In this document: in pieces, positions 7,403 to 16,060 of the stretch
Numbering within the stretch: the stretch's first letter is position 1
How the letters are laid out: every line of letters begins with the position of its first letter
NCBI GenBank assembly: GCA_024403275.1
Contig: JAKSSD010000013.1
Coordinates: forward strand, 1-46,468
DNA: 46,468 bases
Direction of reading: 5' to 3'
Origin: Lachnospiraceae bacterium
GTDB lineage: Bacteria; Bacillota; Clostridia; Lachnospirales; Lachnospiraceae
The notes under the pieces: model-generated
What the model was told of the DNA's origin: nothing
Databases searched by the model: none
What the model saw: the letters and a program-made list of their open reading frames with translations, nothing else
Position numbers and translations under genes: made by a program

Positions 7403-10096
7403 TTGAAAGCTTACGGTGTTAATGAATTAAGAAAAATGTTTTTGGATTATTTTGAGGAGAAAGGTCATTTGAGATTAAATTCTTTCTCATTAGTTCCTCA
7501 TAATGATAAGAGTTTATTACTTATTAATTCAGGTATGGCGCCTTTAAAGCCTTATTTTACTGGTGCTGAGATTCCACCTAAATCAAGAATTACTACTTGT
7601 CAGAAATGTATTCGTACAGGTGATATTGAGAATGTAGGAAAGACTGCTAGACATGGTACATTCTTTGAAATGCTTGGTAACTTCTCATTTGGTGATTATT
7701 TTAAGGAAGAAGCAATTGGTTTTACTTGGGAATTCCTTACAGAGAAGGTTGGTCTTGATCCAAACAGATTATATCCTTCAGTATTTGAGGAGGATGATGA
7801 AGCTTTTGCTATTTGGAATAAGAAGATTGGTATAGCAGAAGACAGAATTTATAGATTCGGAAGAGAAGATAACTTCTGGGAGCATGGTGAAGGTGCTTGT
7901 GGTCCTTGTACAGAAGTATATTATGATCGTGGTGAGAAATATGGCTGTGGCAAACCAGACTGTAAGGTTGGCTGCGAATGCGACAGATATATGGAAGTTT
8001 GGAATAACGTATTTTCACAGTTCTATAATGACGGAAAAGGAAATTATTCAGAGCTTGCTAAGAAGAACATTGATACAGGTATGGGTCTTGAAAGACTTGC
8101 TTGTGCAGTTCAGGATGTAGACTCAATGTTTGACATTGATACAATGAAGGCTCTTAGAGATCATGTTTGTAAACTTGCAAACAAGAACTATGGAGATGAT
8201 GCAAATACTGATATCTCATTAAGAATTATTACAGACCATATTCGTTCGGTAACATTTATGGTTTCAGATGGTATTATGCCAGAGAATAGTGGTCGTGGAT
8301 ATGTTATGAGACGTCTTCTTAGAAGAGCTTGTCGTCATGGTAGAATTCTTGGTATTGAAGGTGCATTCCTTACAGATCTTGCAACTACAGTTATCGAAGG
8401 TTCTAAAGATGGATATCCAGAGCTTGAAGAGAAGAAGGAATTTATCTTAAAGAATATTGCTAAAGAAGAAGAGCAGTTTAATAAGACAATTGACCAAGGT
8501 CTTGCTATCTTAGCTAAGATGGAAGAAGACATGGAAAAGAATGGAAGCAAGGTATTATCTGGCGAAGATGCATTTAAGCTTTATGATACATTTGGATTCC
8601 CAATTGATCTTACAATTGAAATTCTTGAAGAAAAAGGATATACATACGATGAAGAAGGTTTTGAGAAGGCTAAGGCTGATGCAAAATCACAGTCAAAGGG
8701 TACTTATGTAGGTGCTGAACATATGGCTGGTCGTGCAAGAAATGTATATGATGATATCGATATTAATTTAACTACAACATTTGTAGGTTATGATAATCTT
8801 GAATGTGGTGCGAAGATTACAGCTATCACAACAGATGCAAGTGTAGAAGGCGCTACAGTTACTGATGCACTTACAGAAGGACAGAAGGGTACTCTTGTAC
8901 TTGATACAACATGTATGTATGGTACAATGGGTGGTCAGACTGGTGATAAGGGTATTATTACTACAAAAGATGGTAGATTTGTTGTTACAGAAGCTATTCA
9001 TCTTACAGGTTCAAAATATGGTCATGTAGGTTATGTTGAAAGTGGTGTAATTACTGTTAATGAAGAAGCTCTTGTTTCGGTAGACGAGGTTAACAGAGCT
9101 AATACAAGTAAGAACCATTCAGCAACACATCTTTTACAGAAAGCATTAAAGACTGTTCTTGGTAATCATGTTGAGCAGAAGGGTTCACTTGTAACTCCAG
9201 ACAGATTAAGATTTGACTTCTCTCATTTCGAAGCTATGACTCCTGATCAGATCGCAGAGGTAGAAGCTATTGTTAATAGAGAAATTGCTGCAGGACTTCC
9301 TGTAGTAACAGATGAAATGGCAATTGCAGATGCTAAGAAGACTGGTGCTATGGCTCTCTTTGGTGAGAAATATGGTGATTCAGTAAGAGTAGTAAGTATG
9401 GGTAAGGGCGACGATGAAGATATTGAGACTGCATTTAAGCAGGCATTCTCAGTAGAACTTTGTGGTGGTACTCATGTAAGCAATACATCAACAATTCAGT
9501 CAATAAAGATTCTTTCAGAATCTGGTGTTGCAGCTGGTGTAAGAAGAATTGAAGCTCTTACAGGCGAAGGTGTAACTAAGTATTATAAAGAGATGGAGAA
9601 TACAATCAATGAAGCTGCTAAGGCTCTTAAGACTACTCCATCAGATATTGTAAATAAGATTGCTCATTTACAGGCAGAATTAAAAGCAGCTAATTCAGAA
9701 CTTGAATCTATGAAAGCTAAAGCAGCTAAGGATGCTCTTGGTAATGTAATGGATGGAGTTGAGGAAGTAAAGGGTATGAAACTTCTTGCTTCTAAGGTTT
9801 CAGGCGTTGATATGAATGGTCTTAGAGATTTAGGTGATTCACTTAAAGAAAAACTCGGCGAAGGTATCGTTGCTCTTATGTCTGATAATGATGGTAAGGT
9901 AAATATTGTTATCATGGCTTCAGATGAAGCAGTTAAGAAGGGTGCTCACGCAGGTAATATTATTAAGGCTGTTGCTCCAATCGTTGGAGGTGGCGGCGGT
10001 GGACGTCCTAATATGGCTCAAGCCGGCGGTAAGAACCCAGCCAAGATTGATGAAGCTTTAGCAAATGTTAAGGTTGAACTTGAAAAGCAGATTTAA
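7403..10096 (+). CDS. alaS: Alanyl-tRNA synthetase
   Basis: 897 residues from TTG7403, which has GGAGG 8 nt upstream and starts the typical N-terminus (KAYGVNELRKMF). Class II catalytic core with the segment GTFFEMLGNFSFGDYF; editing domain with HSATH (His572, His576) and CGGTH (Cys687, His691) that binds zinc and clears mischarged Ser/Gly; C-terminal coiled coil and C-Ala domain ending in a glycine-rich GGGGGGRP motif. It charges tRNA-Ala with alanine in the cytoplasm. A Cys-rich insert (CGKPDCKVGCECD) in the catalytic domain is a feature of some clostridial AlaRS. The 20-nt gap upstream leaves no room for a T-box leader, so it is either cotranscribed with the lipoprotein gene or driven from within it. 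Confidence 0.97.
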   Translation: MKAYGVNELRKMFLDYFEEKGHLRLNSFSLVPHNDKSLLLINSGMAPLKPYFTGAEIPPKSRITTCQKCIRTGDIENVGKTARHGTFFEMLGNFSFGDYFKEEAIGFTWEFLTEKVGLDPNRLYPSVFEEDDEAFAIWNKKIGIAEDRIYRFGREDNFWEHGEGACGPCTEVYYDRGEKYGCGKPDCKVGCECDRYMEVWNNVFSQFYNDGKGNYSELAKKNIDTGMGLERLACAVQDVDSMFDIDTMKALRDHVCKLANKNYGDDANTDISLRIITDHIRSVTFMVSDGIMPENSGRGYVMRRLLRRACRHGRILGIEGAFLTDLATTVIEGSKDGYPELEEKKEFILKNIAKEEEQFNKTIDQGLAILAKMEEDMEKNGSKVLSGEDAFKLYDTFGFPIDLTIEILEEKGYTYDEEGFEKAKADAKSQSKGTYVGAEHMAGRARNVYDDIDINLTTTFVGYDNLECGAKITAITTDASVEGATVTDALTEGQKGTLVLDTTCMYGTMGGQTGDKGIITTKDGRFVVTEAIHLTGSKYGHVGYVESGVITVNEEALVSVDEVNRANTSKNHSATHLLQKALKTVLGNHVEQKGSLVTPDRLRFDFSHFEAMTPDQIAEVEAIVNREIAAGLPVVTDEMAIADAKKTGAMALFGEKYGDSVRVVSMGKGDDEDIETAFKQAFSVELCGGTHVSNTSTIQSIKILSESGVAAGVRRIEALTGEGVTKYYKEMENTINEAAKALKTTPSDIVNKIAHLQAELKAANSELESMKAKAAKDALGNVMDGVEEVKGMKLLASKVSGVDMNGLRDLGDSLKEKLGEGIVALMSDNDGKVNIVIMASDEAVKKGAHAGNIIKAVAPIVGGGGGGRPNMAQAGGKNPAKIDEALANVKVELEKQI

Positions 10097-10106
10097 TAAT
10101 TAGTAT

Positions 10107-10138
10107 AATAATCTCAGTGGGAAACTACTGAGATTATT
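10107..10138 (+). terminator. Hairpin between alaS and maf
   Basis: Perfect 12-bp inverted repeat (10107-10118 with 10127-10138, 8-nt loop) just after the alaS stop. It lacks a T-run, so it may be a weak terminator, an mRNA-stabilising hairpin or a partial read-through point before maf. Confidence 0.5.
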
Positions 10139-10156
10139 TATTAGTAGGTAATATAA

Positions 10157-10708
10157 ATGAAATATATACTTGCATCAAAGTCTCCTAGAAGAAAAGAACT
10201 TCTTGAGCAGATAGGTATTAAACCAGTAATAATGGTAAGTGATGCTGATGAAAATATTGAAGAAACTAATCCAGTTGAAATGGTTAAGAAACTATCTAGT
10301 ATTAAAGCATCAGCGGTTAAAGAAAAGATAAAAGAGAATGATGAATATGTTATTATTGGAGCAGATACAATAGTTTGCTTCAATAATGAAATTATGGGTA
10401 AGCCATCTTCTAAGGAAGAAGCATATAGAATGATTAAACTTATTGAAGGTAATGTTCATTCTGTATTTACAGGCTTTACAATTATATTCAGTGATGGAAG
10501 AAGCATTACTGATTATGTTGAAACAAAGGTATTTGTTTACCCAATGAAAGAATCTGAAATTGAGGATTATATATCAACGAATGAACCTTATGATAAGGCA
10601 GGAGCATATGGTATTCAGGGCTTATTTGGTAGATATGTAGAGAAAATCGAGGGCGATTATAATAATGTTGTTGGCCTTCCAGTAAGCAGGATTATGCAAT
10701 ATATTTAG
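10157..10708 (+). CDS. maf: Maf-like nucleotide pyrophosphatase
   Basis: 183 residues with the Maf signature ASKSPRRKELL at the N-terminus and the conserved IIGADTIV segment. Maf proteins hydrolyse non-canonical or pyrimidine nucleoside triphosphates (dTTP/UTP type) to monophosphates and have been linked to septum inhibition in Bacillus. Length is normal. It sits 60 nt after alaS and 14 nt before an XRE regulator, so maf and the regulator probably share a transcript. Confidence 0.93.
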   Translation: MKYILASKSPRRKELLEQIGIKPVIMVSDADENIEETNPVEMVKKLSSIKASAVKEKIKENDEYVIIGADTIVCFNNEIMGKPSSKEEAYRMIKLIEGNVHSVFTGFTIIFSDGRSITDYVETKVFVYPMKESEIEDYISTNEPYDKAGAYGIQGLFGRYVEKIEGDYNNVVGLPVSRIMQYI

Positions 10709-10722
10709 AAAGATTAATTTAT

Positions 10723-11292
10723 ATGGATTTTAATGAATTGTTAAAAGAAAAGAATATAAGTAAATATAAGTTATCAAAAGCTTCGGGAGTGCCTTATTCA
10801 ACTATTTCTGATATTAGTACAGGTAAAACTAAATTAGAAAAATGCTCGGCAGAAACTCTGGTTAGAATATGTCATATTCTTGAAATGCATGTAGAAGATA
10901 TTTTTTCTGATATTACTTATCCAGAGATTAAAAAGAAAGAAAAAGGCGCGACAGCATCTAAGAAAAGTAAAAAAATATCGCCAAAAACTAATGATTCGAA
11001 TACTGAGGTTTTAGATAATGTCGAGAAAACAAAACGTTATTCAGAAGAAGAGTTAACTGCAATATTTAATTCACCAGAATTTAAGCCTTTTAGAAAGGAT
11101 GTTACTGTCAGAATTCTTCAGATGGGAGAGCTTGCATTCCTTGTTGATAATATTAAGAAAAAGGAAGTGGAAGATTTATACAATGAGAATAAGATATTAG
11201 AAAGTAAATTCTTATTAAGAATTCTTGATGATCTCTGTAGGCAGTATAATTTCCCTATGTTAACAGAATATGATTATATAAGAAATTGCTAG
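10723..11292 (+). CDS. XRE-family helix-turn-helix regulator
   Basis: 189 residues. Residues 1-62 form a Cro/C1-type HTH with the pattern ISKYKLSKASGVPYSTISD. A Lys/Ser-rich linker (about 65-105) leads to a helical C-terminal domain that is not recognised. Target genes cannot be read from the sequence. The SD is weak, suggesting translational dependence on maf just upstream. No toxin-like partner is adjacent, so it is not an obvious antitoxin. Confidence 0.8.
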   Translation: MDFNELLKEKNISKYKLSKASGVPYSTISDISTGKTKLEKCSAETLVRICHILEMHVEDIFSDITYPEIKKKEKGATASKKSKKISPKTNDSNTEVLDNVEKTKRYSEEELTAIFNSPEFKPFRKDVTVRILQMGELAFLVDNIKKKEVEDLYNENKILESKFLLRILDDLCRQYNFPMLTEYDYIRNC

Positions 11293-11293
11293 T

Positions 11294-11327
11294 AAAAAAG
11301 AATCGGATTTATCCGATTCTTTTTTTG
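11294..11327. terminator. Bidirectional terminator between convergent genes
   Basis: Stem AAAAAAGAATCGGA with CCGATTCTTTTTT, directly after the XRE stop on the plus strand and 16 nt past the stop of the minus-strand PHP-HAD gene. The A- and T-runs allow it to serve both. Confidence 0.85.
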
Positions 11328-11342
11328 GATTTAAAAGTGATA

Positions 11343-13019
11343 TTATTTTCTTTCACTAAACATCTGTAAGAAGTCTGCAAGTCCATCGTTGTTGTTATCT
11401 CTAAAGGTAGTGTAATCAGCTATAGCTTTTAATTTAGGATTACCATTTAAGAGACATACACTTTTACCTGCTTTCTCAAAGAGTGAAATGTCGTTTTCTT
11501 CATCAGCGAAAGCGTAAGAGTTTTGGACTTTGATATTTTCTCTTTCACAAATATGCAAGAGAGCGTTTCCTTTTCCTGATTCCCTAGGAATTACTTCAAG
11601 GAATTTCTTGTTAGAGAAGATGCAGAATACTGAATCACCAAGCGTGTTTTCAACTTCTTCTCGAACCTTTAGCAAGGCTTCTCTATCTTTGAAATTCATA
11701 ATTAGGAGCTTGTAAGGTGTTGGTTCTTCCTTGATTAAATCAGGAACAATTCTTGCAGGAAGGTTTACATAATTCTTGTAAAACTCTAGTTCTTCTGTTT
11801 CCTTTTCTGATAGGATTTCATAATCAGAATAAGAATGGAAATGGCAATTATGCTTAATAGCAATATCTTTTACTGTTTCAGTAATATTTTGCTTTAATGT
11901 GCATTTATAAGTGAAAACCTGTGATTTGTAATTGTATACGGCACCGCCATTAAATGCAGCTATATAATCTGTAATATCCTGAAGATTAAGTCTCTCAACA
12001 AGCTTAAGTGCTGATTCGAGAGGTCTTCCAGTATTGATAACAAAAAGATTACCATTCTCGATTGCCTTGAATAATAAAGCTCTTGTGATAGGAGAGATTT
12101 CTTTATCATCATTTAAAAGAGTTCCATCCATATCGAAGAAAAGACCAGCTCTTATAAATGGATTGGTAACAAAGCCATTTAAGTATGCTTTTTTCAATGG
12201 TGGAAGAAGTTTAGTTGGTATGTATAAATCTCCACGGCCACAACCTAAAGATAGGTTAGGTTTGTTGTTTCCATGAAAATCCGATCCACCAGTTATAAGC
12301 AATTTGTATTTACTGGCCAGCTTTCTAATTAAACGTTCATCTGTCTGGGAATATGTAGAATAAATAGTTTCGATACCTTTTAATCCACTTTTCTTAAGAG
12401 ATGCTACAAGAGTCTCTAGGTCGCTATCTGATAATCTATATAAAATAGGATGAGCTAATACCGGTATTCCGCCGCATGCAATAATAAGTGATACTGCCTG
12501 AGAAGGAGAGATTTTCTCTCTTGAAATAAAACCAGGACAGTTATCGCCTATATATTTTTCGAAAGCTTCATCCATATATTTGATTATTCCATGATTAACC
12601 ATGTATTTGGCATAATGAGCTCTTGTAATAACAGAGTCTGGAAATTCTGCTATAAAATCATCATAGTTAATATCAATTCCCATTTCAGAGAGTTTAGCGC
12701 ACATTTTACGATTGCGAGTTTCTCTTGAATCTCTGAATTCGTGAACTGTTTTAATGAATTCAGGATTATATGGATTGATGTAATAGCCAAGAATATGAAT
12801 ATCTTTGCCGCCATATTCAGTTGAAAATTCGATGCCCGGAATTACTTCAACATCATGGTTCTTAGATTCAAACAAAGCTTCTTCAATGCCGTCAGTAGTA
12901 TCGTGATCTGTTAAAGCAAATGCTTCAAGATTAGATTTGACCGCCAGATTGACAAGCTGTGAAGGTGTAAGAGTACCATCTGAAAATGTTGAATGGACAT
13001 GTAAATCTATGGCCTGCAT
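11343..13019 (-). CDS. PHP phosphoesterase fused to Cof-type HAD hydrolase
   Basis: 558 residues in two catalytic modules. Residues 1 to about 285 are a PHP domain like RNase AM/YciV: metal ligands His7, His9, Asp14, His39 (TDHD), Glu64, His75, His190 (LAHP) and Asp247/His249 (GGSDFHG). Residues from about 291 are a HAD phosphatase with DMDGT (nucleophile Asp296, Asp298), NTGRP and a C-terminal metal loop (FADEENDISLF), a Cof-like cap type. PHP enzymes of this group release phosphate from nucleotide 3',5'-bisphosphates or trim RNA 5' ends; Cof HADs act on sugar phosphates, flavin or pyridoxal phosphates. Both active sites look intact. The start overlaps the stop of the upstream ABC-F gene (TAATG), so the two are translationally coupled. 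Confidence 0.88.
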   Translation of the reverse strand: MQAIDLHVHSTFSDGTLTPSQLVNLAVKSNLEAFALTDHDTTDGIEEALFESKNHDVEVIPGIEFSTEYGGKDIHILGYYINPYNPEFIKTVHEFRDSRETRNRKMCAKLSEMGIDINYDDFIAEFPDSVITRAHYAKYMVNHGIIKYMDEAFEKYIGDNCPGFISREKISPSQAVSLIIACGGIPVLAHPILYRLSDSDLETLVASLKKSGLKGIETIYSTYSQTDERLIRKLASKYKLLITGGSDFHGNNKPNLSLGCGRGDLYIPTKLLPPLKKAYLNGFVTNPFIRAGLFFDMDGTLLNDDKEISPITRALLFKAIENGNLFVINTGRPLESALKLVERLNLQDITDYIAAFNGGAVYNYKSQVFTYKCTLKQNITETVKDIAIKHNCHFHSYSDYEILSEKETEELEFYKNYVNLPARIVPDLIKEEPTPYKLLIMNFKDREALLKVREEVENTLGDSVFCIFSNKKFLEVIPRESGKGNALLHICERENIKVQNSYAFADEENDISLFEKAGKSVCLLNGNPKLKAIADYTTFRDNNNDGLADFLQMFSERK

Positions 13020-14656
13020 TATTCTTCATCTTCCTCTTTCTTAGCAACGTAAATTGTACGCTTTCTTGCCATTTCATCGTTAGCAAGGTATTCGTCGTAT
13101 GTAGTAATTTTATCGATTAACTGACCGCCTGGAACGATTTCCATAATACGGTTTGCTGTTGTTTCAATAAACTGATGGTCGTGACATGTAAATAATTCAA
13201 CACCCTTGAATTTAATAAGACCATTATTTAATGCCTGAATTGATTCCATATCGAGGTGGTTAGTTGGCTCATCAAGGATAAGGCAGTTAGCGCCTGAAAT
13301 CATCATCTTAGAAAGAAGACATCTAACTTTTTCACCACCAGATAATACTTTAACTTTCTTAAGCGCATCATCCTGAGAGAAGAGCATTCTTCCAAGGAAG
13401 CCACGTACATAAGTAATATCCTTAACTGGTGAGTAGCCCATAAGCCAGTCTGTGATGATGTCATCAGTAGCAAAGATTTCTGTGTTATCCTTAGGGAAAT
13501 ATGCCTGAGAGGTTGTAACACCCCATTTGTAAGAACCTTCATCTGGCTCTAATTCTCCTGCAAGGATTTTGAAGAGAGTAGTAGTAGCGATTTCATTACT
13601 TCCGACGAAAGCAACCTTGTCTTCACGGTTTAAGATAAATGAAATATTATCAAGAACCTTTTCTCCGTTAATAGTTTTTGAGATACCTTCAACTGAAAGA
13701 ACTTCGTTACCGATTTCTCTATCTGGTCTGAAGTCGATATATGGATATTTACGGCTTGATGGCTTGATTTCTTCAAGCTCAATCTTGTCGAGCAAACGTT
13801 TTCTTGATGTAGCCTGTTTTGACTTAGAAGCGTTAGCAGAGAAACGATTGATGAATTCCTGTAATTCTTTAATCTTTTCTTCTTTCTTTTTATTAGCTTC
13901 CTTCATCTGTTTGATAAGCAACTGGCTTGATTCGAACCAGAAATCATAGTTACCAGCGTATAACTGAATCTTACCAAAGTCGATATCTGCTGTATGAGTA
14001 CAAACCTTATTCAAGAAATAACGGTCATGAGATACTACAATAACTGTATTGTCGAAGTTGATAAGGAATTCTTCAAGCCATGCGATAGCATCAAGGTCAA
14101 GGTGGTTAGTAGGCTCGTCGAGTAAAAGAATATCAGGGTTACCAAATAATGCTTTTGCAAGAAGAATCTTAACCTTTTCGTTACCACCAAGGTCTGCCAT
14201 ATTAGCATAGTGAAGTTCTGTATCGATACCAAGACCATTTAAGAGGTTAGCGGCATTTGATTCAGCTTCCCAACCATCTAATTCAGCAAATTCACCTTCA
14301 AGTTCTGAAGCGCGGATACCATCTTCATCAGTAAAATCTTCCTTAGCATAGATAGCATCTTTTTCCTTCATAATTTCATATAATCTTGGATTACCAAGAA
14401 TTACAGTGTCCATAACAGTGTATTCATCATATTTGAAGTGATCCTGCTCGAGCACACTAAGACGCTGTCCTGGAGTGATAACGATATCTCCTGTAGTTGT
14501 TTCAAGCTCTCCAGAGAGAATCTTAAGAAAAGTAGATTTACCAGCACCGTTAGCACCGATAATACCGTAGCAGTTACCTTCAGTAAATTTGATATTAACA
14601 TCTTCGAATAAGGCTTTCTTGCCAAATCTTAATGAAACATTGTTTGCACTAATCAT
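13019..14656 (-). CDS. ABC-F ATPase, YbiT-like, with one degenerate ATP site
   Basis: 545 residues with two ABC domains and no membrane segment, close in layout to E. coli YbiT including the FSANASKSKQATSRKR linker. NBD1 has a good Walker A (GANGAGKST) and Walker B (LLLDEPTNHLD) but a poor signature (LGGNEK). NBD2 has a good signature (LSGGEK) and Walker B but a broken Walker A, GSNEIATTT, with no Lys. ABC-F proteins bind the ribosome E site and affect translation; some give antibiotic resistance. SD is AAAGGA. It is coupled to the PHP-HAD gene by a TAATG overlap. Confidence 0.92.
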   Translation of the reverse strand: MISANNVSLRFGKKALFEDVNIKFTEGNCYGIIGANGAGKSTFLKILSGELETTTGDIVITPGQRLSVLEQDHFKYDEYTVMDTVILGNPRLYEIMKEKDAIYAKEDFTDEDGIRASELEGEFAELDGWEAESNAANLLNGLGIDTELHYANMADLGGNEKVKILLAKALFGNPDILLLDEPTNHLDLDAIAWLEEFLINFDNTVIVVSHDRYFLNKVCTHTADIDFGKIQLYAGNYDFWFESSQLLIKQMKEANKKKEEKIKELQEFINRFSANASKSKQATSRKRLLDKIELEEIKPSSRKYPYIDFRPDREIGNEVLSVEGISKTINGEKVLDNISFILNREDKVAFVGSNEIATTTLFKILAGELEPDEGSYKWGVTTSQAYFPKDNTEIFATDDIITDWLMGYSPVKDITYVRGFLGRMLFSQDDALKKVKVLSGGEKVRCLLSKMMISGANCLILDEPTNHLDMESIQALNNGLIKFKGVELFTCHDHQFIETTANRIMEIVPGGQLIDKITTYDEYLANDEMARKRTIYVAKKEEDEE

Positions 14657-14680
14657 TTTTAAATCCTTTCTTTATACATA

Positions 14681-14707
14681 AATATTGCGCCCTGAGGCGC
14701 AAATATT
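14681..14707 (-). terminator. Hairpin between cyclase and ABC-F gene
   Basis: GCGCC-CTGA-GGCGC core (14687-14700) extended by AT pairs with a one-base bulge. It overlaps the stop codon of the diguanylate cyclase on the minus strand. No clear T-run follows, so termination is uncertain; it might act as a weak terminator or a processing site. Confidence 0.4.
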
Positions 14708-15839
14708 AATTGCTTATTTTACTTACTGGAATCTCAGATACAACCTGACATTTACCATGAGATTTACCGTAGTATAAACGGTTATCAGCTTGTGTAATGA
14801 AATCTTCGATACGAAGGCTTTCATTAGCTTCAGCTATACCAAAGGTCATTGTAAGATTGAAGATGTTTCCTTCGTATTCAACCTTCTGATTCTTGATCTT
14901 ATCAAGAACTCTTTCACCGAAGGCTTTGGCTGCATCCATGTTTCCGTTTACTATAATGAGGATTTCTTCGCCTCCCCATCTACACACATAATCACCATCT
15001 CTTAACTGAGAGGAGATTGTATTTGCAACCATTACTAAAACCTTGTCACCGCAATCATGACCATAGGTATCATTGACTTTCTTGAAATCATCTATGTCAC
15101 CAAGGATAACACAGAATTTTTTTTTCTCGCGTTTAAGCTTATGCATCGCAATATTTAACTGCTCAGCCATACTTCTTCTATTAGGAAGCTTGGTAAGAGG
15201 ATCTCTTTTTGATAATTTTACTAACTGATTGTTTCTGTTTTCGAGTGCCTGGTAGCTATTTCTCATTTCCATTGCAAAGAGGAAGGAGATAGTAGCTAGA
15301 AGATTAGTAGTTAATAAAACATTCGTAATCTTGGTAAATATAGCAAGTATTGGATGCTCAGTAATTCTTGTCAAGCTACCTGCACTACCAGGATAAGTAA
15401 TTGAGAATATCAATACTGCAACAGTAACAAGTGAAATAACAAGAGCAAATACATATGGGTGTCTGTAATCCTTTGAAGTAGCGGTCACATAAAATACCGT
15501 AGGAATAATCAAGAAGGAGTATAAATTAAAATATAACAAGTTTCCATATAGGATTGTCGTTATGGTTACAAATACGAGAACCTCAAGTACAGTAATTATA
15601 GAAATATATTTAAACTTCTTGTTCTTAGCTAGACTAATACATGACTCGTATAAAAGGAATGCTCCAAGATTATAAAGAAGCATCATAATATCGTTGAATC
15701 CGAGGAACAATGCGGCATCAATAAGATGAGTCAGCGCACAAAAATGAAGCAAGAGAGTGAACTTATCCTTATCTGATAAATACTCCTCGCCGGTTACGAT
15801 TTCCTTTATTACATTGAAGTAATTTTTAATCTGGCCCAT
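14706..15839 (-). CDS. Membrane-bound diguanylate cyclase (GGDEF domain)
   Basis: 377 residues from ATG15839. A longer frame from TTG15899 is rejected because its first codon is the -35 box of a strong promoter. The N-terminal half has about six hydrophobic segments, then a short linker and a C-terminal GGDEF domain with RDPLTKLPNRR, FKKVNDTYGHDCGD and the active-site variant GGEEI. The inhibitory I-site RxxD (RDGD) sits five residues before it. It should make cyclic di-GMP from two GTP and be subject to product inhibition. The membrane part has no named sensor motif. Cyclic di-GMP usually governs the motile-to-sessile switch. The gene is monocistronic or leads into the ABC-F gene. Confidence 0.9.
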   Translation of the reverse strand: MGQIKNYFNVIKEIVTGEEYLSDKDKFTLLLHFCALTHLIDAALFLGFNDIMMLLYNLGAFLLYESCISLAKNKKFKYISIITVLEVLVFVTITTILYGNLLYFNLYSFLIIPTVFYVTATSKDYRHPYVFALVISLVTVAVLIFSITYPGSAGSLTRITEHPILAIFTKITNVLLTTNLLATISFLFAMEMRNSYQALENRNNQLVKLSKRDPLTKLPNRRSMAEQLNIAMHKLKREKKKFCVILGDIDDFKKVNDTYGHDCGDKVLVMVANTISSQLRDGDYVCRWGGEEILIIVNGNMDAAKAFGERVLDKIKNQKVEYEGNIFNLTMTFGIAEANESLRIEDFITQADNRLYYGKSHGKCQVVSEIPVSKISN

Positions 15840-15870
15840 ACATTTTCTCTCAAAAACAAAAATCTTAAAA

Positions 15871-15899
15871 ATTATACCATAATATAAGAAGAGATACAA
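15871..15899 (-). promoter_or_regulatory. Promoter of the diguanylate cyclase gene
   Basis: On the minus strand TTGTAT (15894-15899), 17-bp spacer, TATAAT (15871-15876). This places the transcript start about 25 nt before ATG15839. Confidence 0.75.
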
Positions 15900-15960
15900 G
15901 TTTATAGGGGACTAATAAGGTATTCAAAAATACAAATTATTCCAAATAAATTATAAATTG

Positions 15961-15987
15961 TTAGCACTCTCTATTGACGAGTGCTAA
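15961..15987 (+). promoter_or_regulatory. CIRCE operator (HrcA binding site)
   Basis: Perfect TTAGCACTC-N9-GAGTGCTAA, the consensus for the heat-shock repressor HrcA. It overlaps the -35 box of the clpB promoter, so HrcA binding should block RNA polymerase. hrcA itself is not in the window. Confidence 0.97.
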
Positions 15988-16002
15988 TTTATGGTGTATA
16001 AC
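15974..16002 (+). promoter_or_regulatory. clpB promoter overlapped by CIRCE
   Basis: TTGACG (15974-15979), exact 17-bp spacer, TATAAC (15997-16002). Its -35 hexamer lies inside the CIRCE element, which starts 13 nt earlier. Confidence 0.8.
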
Positions 16003-16060
16003 GATAAATGTAATAGTTGATAAGTTCAAAAATGACTTATACAAGAAAGAAGGTGGATTT

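Noticed and set aside
10723-11292. XRE regulator as an antitoxin
   Set aside because: No small toxin-like gene is adjacent; it follows maf and ends at a terminator.
15840-15899. Longer start for the diguanylate cyclase
   Set aside because: The proposed TTG start is itself the -35 box of a TTGTAT-17-TATAAT promoter.
15974-16060. Longer start for ClpB
   Set aside because: The upstream TTG belongs to the -35 box inside CIRCE; the SD lies just before ATG16061.
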